DNA of 52,443 bases from Chloroflexota bacterium (GTDB taxonomy: Bacteria > Chloroflexota > Dehalococcoidia > Lucifugimonadales > UBA3495). Positions 9,169 through 20,389 of this stretch are shown here, piece by piece. The stretch covers positions 1 through 52,443 of the forward strand of contig JAQBXL010000008.1 of the NCBI GenBank assembly GCA_027624135.1, in the 5' to 3' direction. The position numbers and the translations under genes are program-made. How positions within the stretch are numbered: the first letter of the stretch is position 1; each line of letters starts with the position of its first letter. The notes beneath the pieces are model-generated. The model had not been told where the DNA came from. It was given only the letters and a program-made list of their open reading frames with translations, and ran no database searches.

Positions 9169-10235
9169 CAGTCTTCCAACTCCCAGGTCAGCGGCAGACT
9201 CTGGCCGTTCTTCGGCAGCACCACCGTGCCCCTGCCGGATGCGGTCTGCTCGCCACGGTTGTTGGTGAGATTGACCTCACAGTCCACGTGCCCATAGTTA
9301 CCGACTTCCCGGACGGCGGTGACGGTTCCCGAGGCAGTGATCACGTCTCCGGGGTAGTCCATCCCCCGGTGTTCCACGTAGAACCGTTTGAACCAACCTT
9401 CGGACCCAGCGAACTTGATCATCAACTGGCCCAGGTATTGGTTCTTAAGCGACCCGTTCACTACGACGTTGCTGAGGCCTTGATGAACCTGGGCGAAGGG
9501 CAGGTCCCAATGAATACGGGCGTAGTTTCCGTTGGCGGCCGCCCACCGCACCAGATGGGTGGTGGTTAGCGGACCCTTGACCACCGGCTCCATATCCATG
9601 CCCACCGAGATGTCCTCGAAATGCTGCTGGGTTCCCGCCGCATGAACGGTTCGGGGAACGGTGTGGCCGGCAGCTGGCGGGGAGATGACCACAGTCTCCA
9701 ATCCTTTCCCGGCGTCGATGGCCGCCTCGATCTGGTCGCCGGCCGGCCGGCCACGGTGGATGCTCACCCGGTCGGCAACACTGATGGCGTCGCCGTGTTG
9801 GTTGGTCTGGGTCTCCCGGCGGACGATGAAAACCAACGGCCCGGACCGGCCCTGTTTCTCAAAGACATCCATTACTCGGAATTGGCGTGTGACCCAATCC
9901 CCGACGTATGCGGGCCGTAGGAACTGCCAATCGCTGCCGCCGTTCAGCCCGTAGCTGTTGAAAGGCAGCGGCACATCGAAATGAGATTCTTGGCCGGCGC
10001 CGAAGTATCCGATTGAAGGAGCGATGTCCTTCCAGGTTGCCAGCGGAGGACAGAGCAGACCCTTGAATCGGCTGGCTTCGGCCTGGGCTCTGTCGATGTA
10101 GAGCGGGTTGGGGTCTTCTGTCGCGTCGGACAGGTCGTAGGCCATCTCGTCGCTGATGGCGAAGCGGTTCTTTTCAGGTGGGGTCTCGCCGCCGATCAGG
10201 GCGCGGACCTCCGCAGTTATCAATGTGTCGGCCAT
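9168..10235 (-). CDS. MaoC-like / FAS1-type dehydratase (double hot-dog; mesaconyl-CoA hydratase-like)
   Basis: 355 aa; N-terminal FAS1_DH-like region (ISDEMAYDLSDATEDPNPLYID), C-terminal MaoC-like half (TTTHLVRWAAANGNYARIHWDLPFAQVHQGLSNVVVNG). Stop overlaps the next start (TGATG). Confidence 0.82.
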   Translation of the reverse strand: MADTLITAEVRALIGGETPPEKNRFAISDEMAYDLSDATEDPNPLYIDRAQAEASRFKGLLCPPLATWKDIAPSIGYFGAGQESHFDVPLPFNSYGLNGGSDWQFLRPAYVGDWVTRQFRVMDVFEKQGRSGPLVFIVRRETQTNQHGDAISVADRVSIHRGRPAGDQIEAAIDAGKGLETVVISPPAAGHTVPRTVHAAGTQQHFEDISVGMDMEPVVKGPLTTTHLVRWAAANGNYARIHWDLPFAQVHQGLSNVVVNGSLKNQYLGQLMIKFAGSEGWFKRFYVEHRGMDYPGDVITASGTVTAVREVGNYGHVDCEVNLTNNRGEQTASGRGTVVLPKNGQSLPLTWELED

Positions 10236-10423
10236 GAAGCGGGCTCCCAGCGGTTTTGATTGGTAGTTTTGGTTGGATGATATTCCAAGATGGGACAGGC
10301 GTGCGCCGAGTGCAGTTTAGCATACCCCGGACGCTGCGGCTGGGTGTATCATGTGTGCCTGCCGGAACGCTGGCCGGGCCGTCCTCGCTGGGCCAGAGAG
10401 GCTTTCAATTAGGAGAACATGGC

Positions 10424-10927
10424 ATGACTCTGAACGAGTTTATCGAAGACGCTTTCAACACAGAGCACGAGTATCTGATGGATGCCCTGGGAGACATAAC
10501 ACCCGACGAACTGATGTGGCGCGCCGGTCCGGAGGCAAATCCCATCGGTTGGATCCTCTGGCACATGACCAGGGTGGAAGACATGTGGTTCCAGTTCTTC
10601 ATTCAGCGCCAGACCGAGATCTGGGAACGGGATGGTTGGAACGAAAAGTTCGGACTGCCGACCAGGGACAACGGCTTTGGCCATACGTTGGAACAGGTGG
10701 CGAGTTTCCCTGCGTACGACCTGTCAGAGATGCTTAAGTACGGGGAGGCGGTGCGGGCTGAAACGTTGCGCTACCTGATGACGGTCACTCCGGAGCAGAT
10801 GGACGTTGTCCCTCGGGAGGCCAGGCCGGAGATGTCGGTGGGCAGGATATTCAGGCAGGTGGTCGGAGAGGTCTACCAGCACCAGGGTCACATCGCCTAC
10901 CTAAAAGGACTTGCCAGATCCAGATAG
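10424..10927 (+). CDS. DinB family protein
   Basis: Starts MTLNEFIEDAFNTEHEYLMDALGDITPDELMWRAGPEANPIGWILWHMTRVEDMWFQFF after an aggagaac SD; C-terminal HQGHIAYLKGL. Confidence 0.85.
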   Translation: MTLNEFIEDAFNTEHEYLMDALGDITPDELMWRAGPEANPIGWILWHMTRVEDMWFQFFIQRQTEIWERDGWNEKFGLPTRDNGFGHTLEQVASFPAYDLSEMLKYGEAVRAETLRYLMTVTPEQMDVVPREARPEMSVGRIFRQVVGEVYQHQGHIAYLKGLARSR

Positions 10928-11110
10928 ATACCAGATAGATATTAGGCGTTTCACGTCCCAACGGCTACCGGGTGTTCTTGACAGAAGAAACACCTGGGCG
11001 TAGCGTGCAATTCAGTAACGGTTGTATGAGCCAGCATTCATGCCATCTATTCCATCCGTTTTCATCCGTTTTCATCCGTCCAATGGCCCACCTGGCCGTA
11101 AAGCAGCGAT

Positions 11111-12106
11111 TTGAGAACAGCGGCCAGCATCGTCCGACATTTCGTACTTCAGCCAAAGATCAGGCTAGTTCTGGGGCTGACTATCGGCTCGGTCATTGGT
11201 TTCGCGATGGTTCGAGACGTTGAATGGGCCTCCCTCTCTCAGGCCTTCCAAAATTTCCCCATCGGCTACGCGTTTCTTTCCCTGTTGGTGTTCTCTGCGG
11301 CCACTGTTCTACGCGGCTACCGCTGGCAGGTGCTATTCATTGGCGATAGAGTGCCGCTGCACCGCCTTGTGCTGGTGCAGAACATCGGCATCGGCCTGAA
11401 TAGCATCTCTCCGATTCGGATCGTCAGCGAGGCCACACAATTCCTGTTGCTAACCCTTCGTTACCGGATGCGCGGCGACGATGCGGCGGCCACTCTGGGC
11501 GTGCAACGCGTCTTGGATTTCGTGATTGGGGCCATCTTGCTGGGTGTGGGTTTGATGGTGCTGCCCAGCGTGCAGGGATTTGCTCTCTACGTCATCGGCG
11601 CTGGTATCTTGGCGTTGGTCAGCGTCTTGGCGGTCCCGGTGGTGATTTGGTTCGGGTCTAGGCCTGGGCTGACCCACCTGCATCTGCTGGCTTCGACTTC
11701 TTCGTCGCTCAAAGGGCTGGTCCGAGCGCGGCTGAGACTCACCTGGTCCTTCCTCCTGACCCTGGGTTACTGGGTTTTGCTGGGGGTTTCGGCCTGGATA
11801 TTGGCCTACGGTATGGGGATCGAAATGACCCTGCTGGTGGCGACTTTGCTGGTGATCGGCACCCTCACCTTCGTAGCGTTGGTTCCATCTCTGCCCGCTT
11901 CGATCGGAACCTTTGAATTCGCGGTATTCTACTTCCTCACCAACATCGGCGTAGGGGATGGCGACGCTCTGGGATTTGCGCTGGTGATTCACGTGATCCT
12001 ATTCATGCCCCCGATATTGATCTCAATCTTGGCCTTTGCCACTTGGGCCGTCACCGGACGCCGTAACCCTTCGCCCGAACTCCTGACCGCAGACACAGCG
12101 GACTGA
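11111..12106 (+). CDS. Lysylphosphatidylglycerol synthase TM / UPF0104-like integral membrane protein
   Basis: 331 aa, about 8 hydrophobic segments, RGYRWQVLF...N.ISPIR..SEATQF pattern and PASIGTFEFAVFYFL. Confidence 0.8.
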   Translation: MRTAASIVRHFVLQPKIRLVLGLTIGSVIGFAMVRDVEWASLSQAFQNFPIGYAFLSLLVFSAATVLRGYRWQVLFIGDRVPLHRLVLVQNIGIGLNSISPIRIVSEATQFLLLTLRYRMRGDDAAATLGVQRVLDFVIGAILLGVGLMVLPSVQGFALYVIGAGILALVSVLAVPVVIWFGSRPGLTHLHLLASTSSSLKGLVRARLRLTWSFLLTLGYWVLLGVSAWILAYGMGIEMTLLVATLLVIGTLTFVALVPSLPASIGTFEFAVFYFLTNIGVGDGDALGFALVIHVILFMPPILISILAFATWAVTGRRNPSPELLTADTAD

Positions 12107-12314
12107 GCGTTCCTCTACTTTCGATTACCACGGTCGATTTTCGCCGTTGATTTTCACCGTACGGCGCATCCGAACACTCGTGGACTGGTCATAACGCTGG
12201 TCTATGATTGTTTATCAGTCCCGCAGAATCGATGCGGGACAACTTCGAATTTTCGTGTACTTCTCCGGGTCCTTCATGGGCCGGGGCGGATGTGTGGACC
12301 GGGACGGTGGGACC

Positions 12315-14000
12315 ATGGGACTATTCTCAACAAAAGGCCTATTAATCACGGGTGCGGCCATATTCGCGATCGGCTGCTCCTCTTCAAGCGCCCCGACCTC
12401 CTCTGGCGCCGTTGGTTCCGACGGATTGCCGGTGCCAACCCCAACTCCAGTTGTTGCCGTTGCTCCTTCGGGGTCGAACGGCGGCACGCTCACTCTCGTC
12501 GCCACGGCTAAGATTCCCCACCGAGATGTCCATCAAGAGGTCCAAGAGACCCTAACTGCAATGGGGCCTGGACTGGCCTACAGCCGGCTGCTGCGTCTGC
12601 GTTCCGGCCAGGGATTGGACCGACAGCCGAACCTAATGCTGGAATGCGACGTTTGCCAGAGTTGGCGGATGACAAATGACCTGGCATACGAGTTCAAGCT
12701 GCGCCCCGGTGTTCTCTGGCAAAATGTGGCGCCGGTGAATGGCAGAGCGCTTACGGCCCAGGATATCGCGTTCAGCTTTGAACGCCTCAAGACCCCAGGC
12801 TGGCCCAACGCCCCACTGCTATCGTCCATCGGGGACCTAATAGCTCTCGATGATCAGACGCTGCGGGTTGAACTGACCCTGATCGACGCTGACGCTCTCC
12901 TCGCTCTGGCTGATGGACACGCCAAGATCGTTGCTCCGGAGGTGGTGGCCGAGTACGGGGACCTGAAAGAAGCTCCAGTGATTGGCACTGGCCCCTGGAT
13001 CTGGCAAGAGACCGGGACTGGCACGCAGATGGAATTCCTGAGGAACCCTGATTATTTCGAAGATAGTCTGCCCTTCCTTGACAAGCTAAACATCGCAGTT
13101 ATGAGGTCCGAAGCCCTGTCAGAACCGGCCGAGATGGACAAAGTGGCGGCCTTTCAGGCGGGGCAGATCGACGTTCTTTCGGTTGGTCCCAGCGAATGGG
13201 AGATCGTCGGGAGAGGCGGCTTGGATTTCCAGTCGGTCGTCTCTCGCAGGTCCGGCGCTGGCGTCATGTTAGCTATGAACTCCAAAACCCTGGGATCCGG
13301 GAACACGGCGGTGCGGCAGGCGGTGTTCCAGGCGATCGACCCGTGGGACTACCTGGACACTGTATGGTCCGGCCAGGGGTTCACCAGCGTGGGCATACCG
13401 GTGCGGGAATCCGGTTGGCTGCTGGACCGCACAGAGATGCGGCAGAACTATTTCGCTGATCGTGGGAAAGCTCGGCAATTGCTGGCCGATTCCGGCCTGA
13501 CCCTTCCCATAGACATTGAAGTAACGGTGCGCATCGACCGGACCGGAGCGGAGAACCTGGCCTTGGAAGAAAGGCTTTTGGCCGACCTGACTGCGGTGGG
13601 ATTCAACCCTGAGATACGGCGCATGAACCCGGTGCAGTTCAATGACTTGGTCATGGGGCCAAGCCGGGAATTCCAATTGGCGGTGGGGGCAGTGCCTCCG
13701 ACATCAACCACAAACAGCTTCCTGTATGGGCTGCTGCACAGCCAGGGCCGGTGGAACTTGTCTGGCCATGAAGACACTGAGTTAGACTCGATGATCGAGG
13801 TGCAGGCAGGAGAGTTCGACCACCTGAAACGACAGGAACAATTGGTGGAGATTCAACGCCGGGTGTTGGACCAGGCCTACATGTTCAGTCCGGTGACCGC
13901 CGCCTCCAGGTGGGTTTTCAACAGCGACCTAAAAGGTTTCGAACCCAACACGGCGCTCTCCGAGTACAACTTCTGGTCGAGGACTTGGCTGGAGCGTTAA
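12315..14000 (+). CDS. ABC transporter substrate-binding protein, family 5 (peptide/solute), putative lipoprotein
   Basis: Start MGLFSTKGLLITGAAIFAIGCSSSS; SBP_bac_5-like pattern: NLMLECDVCQSWRMTNDLAYEFKLRPGVLWQN, ALTAQDIAFSFERLK, GTGPWIWQETGTGTQMEFLRNPDYF. Confidence 0.88.
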   Translation: MGLFSTKGLLITGAAIFAIGCSSSSAPTSSGAVGSDGLPVPTPTPVVAVAPSGSNGGTLTLVATAKIPHRDVHQEVQETLTAMGPGLAYSRLLRLRSGQGLDRQPNLMLECDVCQSWRMTNDLAYEFKLRPGVLWQNVAPVNGRALTAQDIAFSFERLKTPGWPNAPLLSSIGDLIALDDQTLRVELTLIDADALLALADGHAKIVAPEVVAEYGDLKEAPVIGTGPWIWQETGTGTQMEFLRNPDYFEDSLPFLDKLNIAVMRSEALSEPAEMDKVAAFQAGQIDVLSVGPSEWEIVGRGGLDFQSVVSRRSGAGVMLAMNSKTLGSGNTAVRQAVFQAIDPWDYLDTVWSGQGFTSVGIPVRESGWLLDRTEMRQNYFADRGKARQLLADSGLTLPIDIEVTVRIDRTGAENLALEERLLADLTAVGFNPEIRRMNPVQFNDLVMGPSREFQLAVGAVPPTSTTNSFLYGLLHSQGRWNLSGHEDTELDSMIEVQAGEFDHLKRQEQLVEIQRRVLDQAYMFSPVTAASRWVFNSDLKGFEPNTALSEYNFWSRTWLER

Positions 14001-14011
14001 GCGGGTACTTG

Positions 14012-14470
14012 TTAACCGGCTTTCGAATGGTAGGCCTTGATCCCCTCTTCCAGCGCCACTAAGGGCAGTAGGGCGCACTTGATCCGCACCGGGTACCTGC
14101 GCACCACTTGTAGCGCCAGCAAGTCACCCAAACCTTCCGTATCATCGCCGGTCCCGTTGTACATCGAGGCCCGAAATCGCTCCGCGATCGCTGTCAGTTC
14201 ACATAATGACTTGCCCGGTAGCATGTCGGACAACATGGATGTGGCGGCCTGAATTATGGAGCACCCTTCGGAGCGTGCGCTTACGTTGCAGACCTTGCCT
14301 TGGCCGTCTAACTTGATCTGGAGTGCGGCCCGGTCACCGCAGAAAGGATTGAACTCTTCAGCCTCGATATCGGCTTCACTGATAAGAGCACGGTTATGGG
14401 GATGGCGGTAGTGGTCCATGACCAGGTCGCCATAGAGTCCGTCCAAAGGGACTTCGGGCTGTTGAGGCAT
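14012..14470 (-). CDS. SufU/IscU-like Fe-S scaffold (divergent paralog)
   Basis: 152 aa; DHYRHPHNRALI, FNPFCGDRA, SEGCSIIQAATSML, RIKCALLPLVAL. Confidence 0.88.
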   Translation of the reverse strand: MPQQPEVPLDGLYGDLVMDHYRHPHNRALISEADIEAEEFNPFCGDRAALQIKLDGQGKVCNVSARSEGCSIIQAATSMLSDMLPGKSLCELTAIAERFRASMYNGTGDDTEGLGDLLALQVVRRYPVRIKCALLPLVALEEGIKAYHSKAG

Positions 14471-14626
14471 TGAGTAGTCGACCCTGCAGAGATTATCGTA
14501 TCTAGCGTAGCACAGGGCGGTAGCGGTCAGCGGTCAGCTTTCAGCGGGCTTAAGCGGAGAGAGACTGCGAATAATCGACCAACTACCAGGGAACGAACAC
14601 CCATGAAAACCCGGCTGCGCCGGCGG

Positions 14627-15076
14627 CTATTCGGTGGTTATCGCGTCTGCGTCGCCGGTTAGTGCGGCTTTCATCGTGTGCCAGGCCAACACCGCGCACT
14701 TGATGCGGGTGGGGTAGGCGTTAACACCGGAGAGAGTCTCAAGGTCGCCAAGGGTATCGTAATCCAACTCGGCGCCGGGCTCAGTGATCATGTCGTGGAA
14801 GGCGTCGAATATCTCCTGGGCTTTCTCGACGCTCTGGCCTTTGATGCTCTGGGTCATCATGGAAGCCGAGGCCCGGGAGATGGCGCAGCCGCTGCCCTGG
14901 AATCCTACGTCGTCAATCAGCCCGTCAATCACTTTGAGATAGATGGTAACCTGGTCGCCGCAAAGCGGATTGTACCCCTCTGAGGTCTTGTTCGCTTCTT
15001 CAACCTCGCGAAAGTTCCGGGGCTTGCTGTTGTGCTCCAGGAGGATCTCCTGGTACAGGTCGTTGAGCCCTGGCAT
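14627..15076 (-). CDS. sufU: SufU Fe-S cluster assembly protein
   Basis: 149 aa; LYQEILLEHNSKPRNF, YNPLCGDQVTIYLKV, GSGCAISRASASMMTQSIKG, RIKCAVLAWHTMKAAL. Confidence 0.95.
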   Translation of the reverse strand: MPGLNDLYQEILLEHNSKPRNFREVEEANKTSEGYNPLCGDQVTIYLKVIDGLIDDVGFQGSGCAISRASASMMTQSIKGQSVEKAQEIFDAFHDMITEPGAELDYDTLGDLETLSGVNAYPTRIKCAVLAWHTMKAALTGDADAITTE

Positions 15077-16323
15077 CAGCCGAACACCTCAAGTACTCGG
15101 TCGATGCCCTTGACTAGGGCGTCGATGTCCTCTTTGGTGTTGTAAAAAGCCAGAGAGGCCCGGGCGGTGGCGGGGATCTGGAACCGAAGCATCACCGGCT
15201 GGGCGCAGTGGTGGCCGGTACGAATCGCGATGCCCTGTTCGTCCAGGATCGTCCCAATGTCGTGGGGGTGGGCGTTGTCCATCGTGAACGAGAGGATGCC
15301 AGCCTTATGAGGCGCGGTGCCGATCAGTTTTACCCCGGCGATGGAAGTGAGGGCTTGAGTGCCGTACCGGAGTAATTCCTCTTCATGGGCAGTGATCTGA
15401 TCAAAGCCCAGGTTGTTTACGTAGTCCACGGCCGCGCCTAAGGCTATGGCCCCGGCGATGTCGGGAGTTCCAGCTTCGAACTTATAGGGCAAGTCGTTGT
15501 AGATAGTCTTCTCAAATGTGACCGATTTGATCATGTCACCGCCCCCCATGAAGGGTGGCATGGCCTCTAAAAGGTCTGACTTTCCGTAGAGTATCCCGAT
15601 GCCCGTGGGGCCGAACAATTTGTGTCCAGAGAACGCATAGAAATCGCAGTCTAATTCCTGCATGTCGACGGGCATGTGTGGGACGGCCTGGGCGCCGTCT
15701 AGCAACACAGGGGCGCCGTAGGCATGGGCCATGCTGACGATCTGGGCCGCTGGCAGGATGGTGCCAAGGGCATTGGACACGTGGGTGATGGAGACCAGCT
15801 TGGTGCGGGGACTGAGCATCTTCTCATACTCGTCCATCAACAGTTCGCCGGTGTCGTCGATGGGCACTACCCGCAGGTTGGCTCCCTTTTCTTCGCAGAC
15901 AATCTGCCATGGGACAATATTTGAGTGGTGCTCCATGTTGGAGACGATGATGTCGTCGCCAGGGCCCACGTGTTGCCGGGCGTAGGAGTGGGCCACCAGG
16001 TTGATGCCCTCGGTGGTGTTTCTGGTGAAGATGATCTCCCGGTCGTCGCCGGCGTTGATGAACCGCCGTATCTTAGCTCGCGCGCCCTCGTAGCCATCGG
16101 TCGCCTGCTGGCTCAGGGTGTGAACCCCGCGATGCACGTTGGCGTTGGTCGTGGTGTAGTAGCGCACGATGGCGTCGATGACCGATTGGGGTTTCTGGGA
16201 CGTGGCTCCGTTGTCCAGATAGACCAGGGGATGGCCGTTCACCTGCTGCTTCAAGATCGGGAAATCGTCGCGGACCTTCTCAACGTCGAATGCGGCAGCG
16301 GCAGTGCGGTCTCCGGTGGTCAT
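15076..16323 (-). CDS. sufS: Cysteine desulfurase SufS
   Basis: 415 aa; VYLDNGATSQKPQSVIDAI, NVHRGVHTLSQQATDGYEGAR, FSGHKLFGPTGIGILYG, RTGHHCAQPVM. Confidence 0.97.
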   Translation of the reverse strand: MTTGDRTAAAAFDVEKVRDDFPILKQQVNGHPLVYLDNGATSQKPQSVIDAIVRYYTTTNANVHRGVHTLSQQATDGYEGARAKIRRFINAGDDREIIFTRNTTEGINLVAHSYARQHVGPGDDIIVSNMEHHSNIVPWQIVCEEKGANLRVVPIDDTGELLMDEYEKMLSPRTKLVSITHVSNALGTILPAAQIVSMAHAYGAPVLLDGAQAVPHMPVDMQELDCDFYAFSGHKLFGPTGIGILYGKSDLLEAMPPFMGGGDMIKSVTFEKTIYNDLPYKFEAGTPDIAGAIALGAAVDYVNNLGFDQITAHEEELLRYGTQALTSIAGVKLIGTAPHKAGILSFTMDNAHPHDIGTILDEQGIAIRTGHHCAQPVMLRFQIPATARASLAFYNTKEDIDALVKGIDRVLEVFG

Positions 16324-17687
16324 CGGGTTATCCCGAAGGGCAGGCTTTTGTCGGGGATGGCTGCGCTGAAAAGGGTGTCCAGGTATTCCCTCAGAGGCTC
16401 AGGCTTAACGGTGGAGATGATCTCGCCGGCGAAGGCGTGAATCAGCATCCTGCTGGCGGCGTCCAGATCTAGGCCCCGGCTGCGCAGGTAGAACAGAGTG
16501 TCGGCGTCGATATGGCCGGCGGTTGCGCCGTGGCTGCACTTCACGTCGTCAGCGTAGATCATGAGGCTGGGCTTGGAGTTGACCTCTGCTGAATGGGAGA
16601 GTATCAAGTTCTTGTCGGTCTGCTGGGCGTCGCTCTTTTGAGCGTCCCGGCGGACCATGACTTCGCCGCCAAACACCGCACGCGACTTGCCGTCCAGTAT
16701 TCCTTTGTAGTTCAGCCGGCTGGTGCAGTTGGGCTGGGCGTGATCGATGCTGATCAGGTTGTCTATGTGCTGATTGTCGGTGGTGAGATATAGGCCGTTA
16801 AGCGAGCAATAGGCGCCTGAGGCATCCAACAGGACTTCAAAGTCGTTCCGGGCCAAGGCCGTGCCCAAGGCGAATGACGCAGAGCTGAAACTGCTGTCTT
16901 TTTCCTGGTTGACCCGGCTGGTGCCGACGTGGAACGCCTTTGCGCCGTCCAGAAGCAGCCGGTAGTGATCGACCTTTGCTCCTTCGCCAACTGAAATCTC
17001 AGTGACGGCATTGGTGAAGTAAACTTCGTCTTGAGGACCGGTATAGCTCTCCACCACTGTGACGTCGCTGTTGCGTCCGGCAACCACCAGGGTCCTTGGG
17101 TGGGTCACCTTCGGCGCGCTGTCGATGGCCGTTTCGGTTGTGACATATGAAAGGTGTATGACCACCTTTTCTGAATGTCCATCGGCAACGTGCACAGAGG
17201 CGCCGTCGTGGAGAAAAGCGGTGTTTAATGCGACGAATCCATCATCATCATCCAGGGGCGCATAGTTTCCGATGCGGGCTTCGAGGTCGAAACTGCCATC
17301 GGCAACGGTGGTAGCCAAGCTGTCGGCTCTAACTCCGTTGGATCCATTGGCAGGTGAAGAAAGCCCGGAATGCAAACGGCCATCGACGAAAACCAAACGG
17401 TAAACCGCAGGTCCATCTAGTTGGTATTCAGGCGCCAAAGCCTTTGATGCATTGACTGGCGCCGCTCCGGACGCCAACCCAAAGTCAATCTTGGCTATCG
17501 GCCCGACGTTGCTGTACTTCCAACGTTCGTTGCCCCGCCGGGCGGTTGGAAAGCCGGTCTCGCTGAATCTCGACCAGGCGTTGTCCCGGATGGTTTTAAG
17601 CCAAGGAGGAGCGCCAGCGCCGGGTCCCTGGCTCAAGGCCTGGAAGTCGGCAAAGTAGTGGGCGTATTTGGCAGGTGCTAGGGTCAT
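16320..17687 (-). CDS. sufD: Fe-S cluster assembly protein SufD
   Basis: 455 aa; SufB/D core NGLYLTTDNQHIDNLISIDHAQPNCTSRLNYKGILDGKSRAVFGGEVMV, DDVKCSHGATAGHIDADTLFYLRSRGL. Confidence 0.96.
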   Translation of the reverse strand: MTLAPAKYAHYFADFQALSQGPGAGAPPWLKTIRDNAWSRFSETGFPTARRGNERWKYSNVGPIAKIDFGLASGAAPVNASKALAPEYQLDGPAVYRLVFVDGRLHSGLSSPANGSNGVRADSLATTVADGSFDLEARIGNYAPLDDDDGFVALNTAFLHDGASVHVADGHSEKVVIHLSYVTTETAIDSAPKVTHPRTLVVAGRNSDVTVVESYTGPQDEVYFTNAVTEISVGEGAKVDHYRLLLDGAKAFHVGTSRVNQEKDSSFSSASFALGTALARNDFEVLLDASGAYCSLNGLYLTTDNQHIDNLISIDHAQPNCTSRLNYKGILDGKSRAVFGGEVMVRRDAQKSDAQQTDKNLILSHSAEVNSKPSLMIYADDVKCSHGATAGHIDADTLFYLRSRGLDLDAASRMLIHAFAGEIISTVKPEPLREYLDTLFSAAIPDKSLPFGITR

Positions 17688-17711
17688 GCGGTCTCGATGG
17701 TGCCGGGGACG

Positions 17712-18500
17712 CTAAACGCCCGCATCGACGGTGTCTTTGATCCAGTCGTAGCCCTTCTCCTCCAGCTCCTGAGCCAGTTCAGGGCCGCCAGATCGTACGA
17801 TCCGTCCGTCGAACAGCACGTGGACGTGATTTGGGGTGATGTAGTCCAATATTCGCTGATAGTGAGTCACCAGGATGATAGCGTTCTCAGGAGAACGCAG
17901 GTTGTTGACCCCTTCGGATACGATGCGTAACGCATCGATGTCCAAGCCAGAGTCTGTCTCATCCAGCAGGGCCAGTTTGGGTTGAAGCACAGCCATCTGG
18001 AGCACTTCGTTCCGTTTCTTCTCGCCGCCGGAAAAACCTTCGTTCACGGCCCTCTTGATCAGATCAGGGTCGATCTGGACCTCGACGATCTTGGCCTTGA
18101 GCATCTGGTCGAACTCACGGGCGCTCATCTCCTCTTCGCCGTTGTGGATCCGTCGGGCGTCGACTCCAGCCTTGAGGAATTGCCAGGCCCGAACCCCGGG
18201 AAGCTCTAGGGGGTATTGGAAGGCCAGGAACAGGCCCATGCGAGCCCTGATCTCCGGTTCCAGTTCCAACAGGCTCACGCCTTGGAACAGCACTTCGCCT
18301 CCCGTGACTGTGTAGTCGGGGCGGCCAGCCAGTACATTGGCCAGGGTGCTCTTGCCGGAACCGTTGGGACCCATGATCGCGTGGACTTCACCGGCGAAGA
18401 CGTCCAGGTCGATACCCTTTAGAATCTCCAGATCGCCAGCCGAGGCGGTCAGTCCTTTGATCGACAGCATGGGAGTCGCGTTCTTTTCAGAAGCTGGCAT
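17712..18500 (-). CDS. sufC: Fe-S cluster assembly ATPase SufC
   Basis: 262 aa; Walker A GPNGSGKST, signature GFSGGEKKRNEVLQMAVLQPKLALLDETDSGLDIDAL. Confidence 0.98.
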   Translation of the reverse strand: MPASEKNATPMLSIKGLTASAGDLEILKGIDLDVFAGEVHAIMGPNGSGKSTLANVLAGRPDYTVTGGEVLFQGVSLLELEPEIRARMGLFLAFQYPLELPGVRAWQFLKAGVDARRIHNGEEEMSAREFDQMLKAKIVEVQIDPDLIKRAVNEGFSGGEKKRNEVLQMAVLQPKLALLDETDSGLDIDALRIVSEGVNNLRSPENAIILVTHYQRILDYITPNHVHVLFDGRIVRSGGPELAQELEEKGYDWIKDTVDAGV

Positions 18501-19961
<1,461 letters not shown>

Positions 19962-20037
19962 TTGCTCCTAGTTCTAAGTCGGGGTTGGGGTCTAAATCTG
20001 AGGCTAAATTGGCCTGATCCAAGTCAAGCCGGTCGAT

Positions 20038-20070
20038 AATTTAACATTGTCGACCACTTTGGTCAACAAT
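20038..20070 (-). promoter_or_regulatory. Putative suf promoter with overlapping 25-bp operator-like palindrome
   Basis: ATTGTCGACCA-ctt-TGGTCAACAAT (20046-20070), arms 10/11 complementary. On the minus strand, -35-like TTGACC (20066-20061) lies inside the palindrome and a TTAAAT/TAAATT -10-like element follows at 20044-20038. About 80-110 bp upstream of sufB. Confidence 0.55.
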
Positions 20071-20389
20071 TATGCTACCATTCGGTTTTGAGGGTGTCAA
20101 CGAGTTTCGTAATTGACTGTGGACATTACTATTCGAGAGACGGTCGAAAGACGGATTTGCCGCTTAGAGAGGAAGTTCATCGACGGCCGGTGAGCGTGGC
20201 TTTCGAGTAAGATTGACCGGTAAGAATGACCGGGACCAGCAGATCGGAATTTGGACAATGGGTGCACATCTGTCTCGAATTCCGGTATCGCTTGACCTCG
20301 ACTCGCAACCTCATTATATGATTTCCAGCGAGGCCAGGGAGCACGGCGATGCCTAACGCGATCAGATCCATCCCAGCCGCGGGGTAAAA

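Noticed and set aside
11050-11080. Three CATCCGTTTT-like direct repeats upstream of the UPF0104-like gene
   Set aside because: Only three short imperfect copies without spacers; not a CRISPR, little support as an operator.
14520-14565. Short direct repeats (gcggtcagcggtcagctttcagcggg) between the two sufU genes
   Set aside because: Short and degenerate; no array and no clear function.
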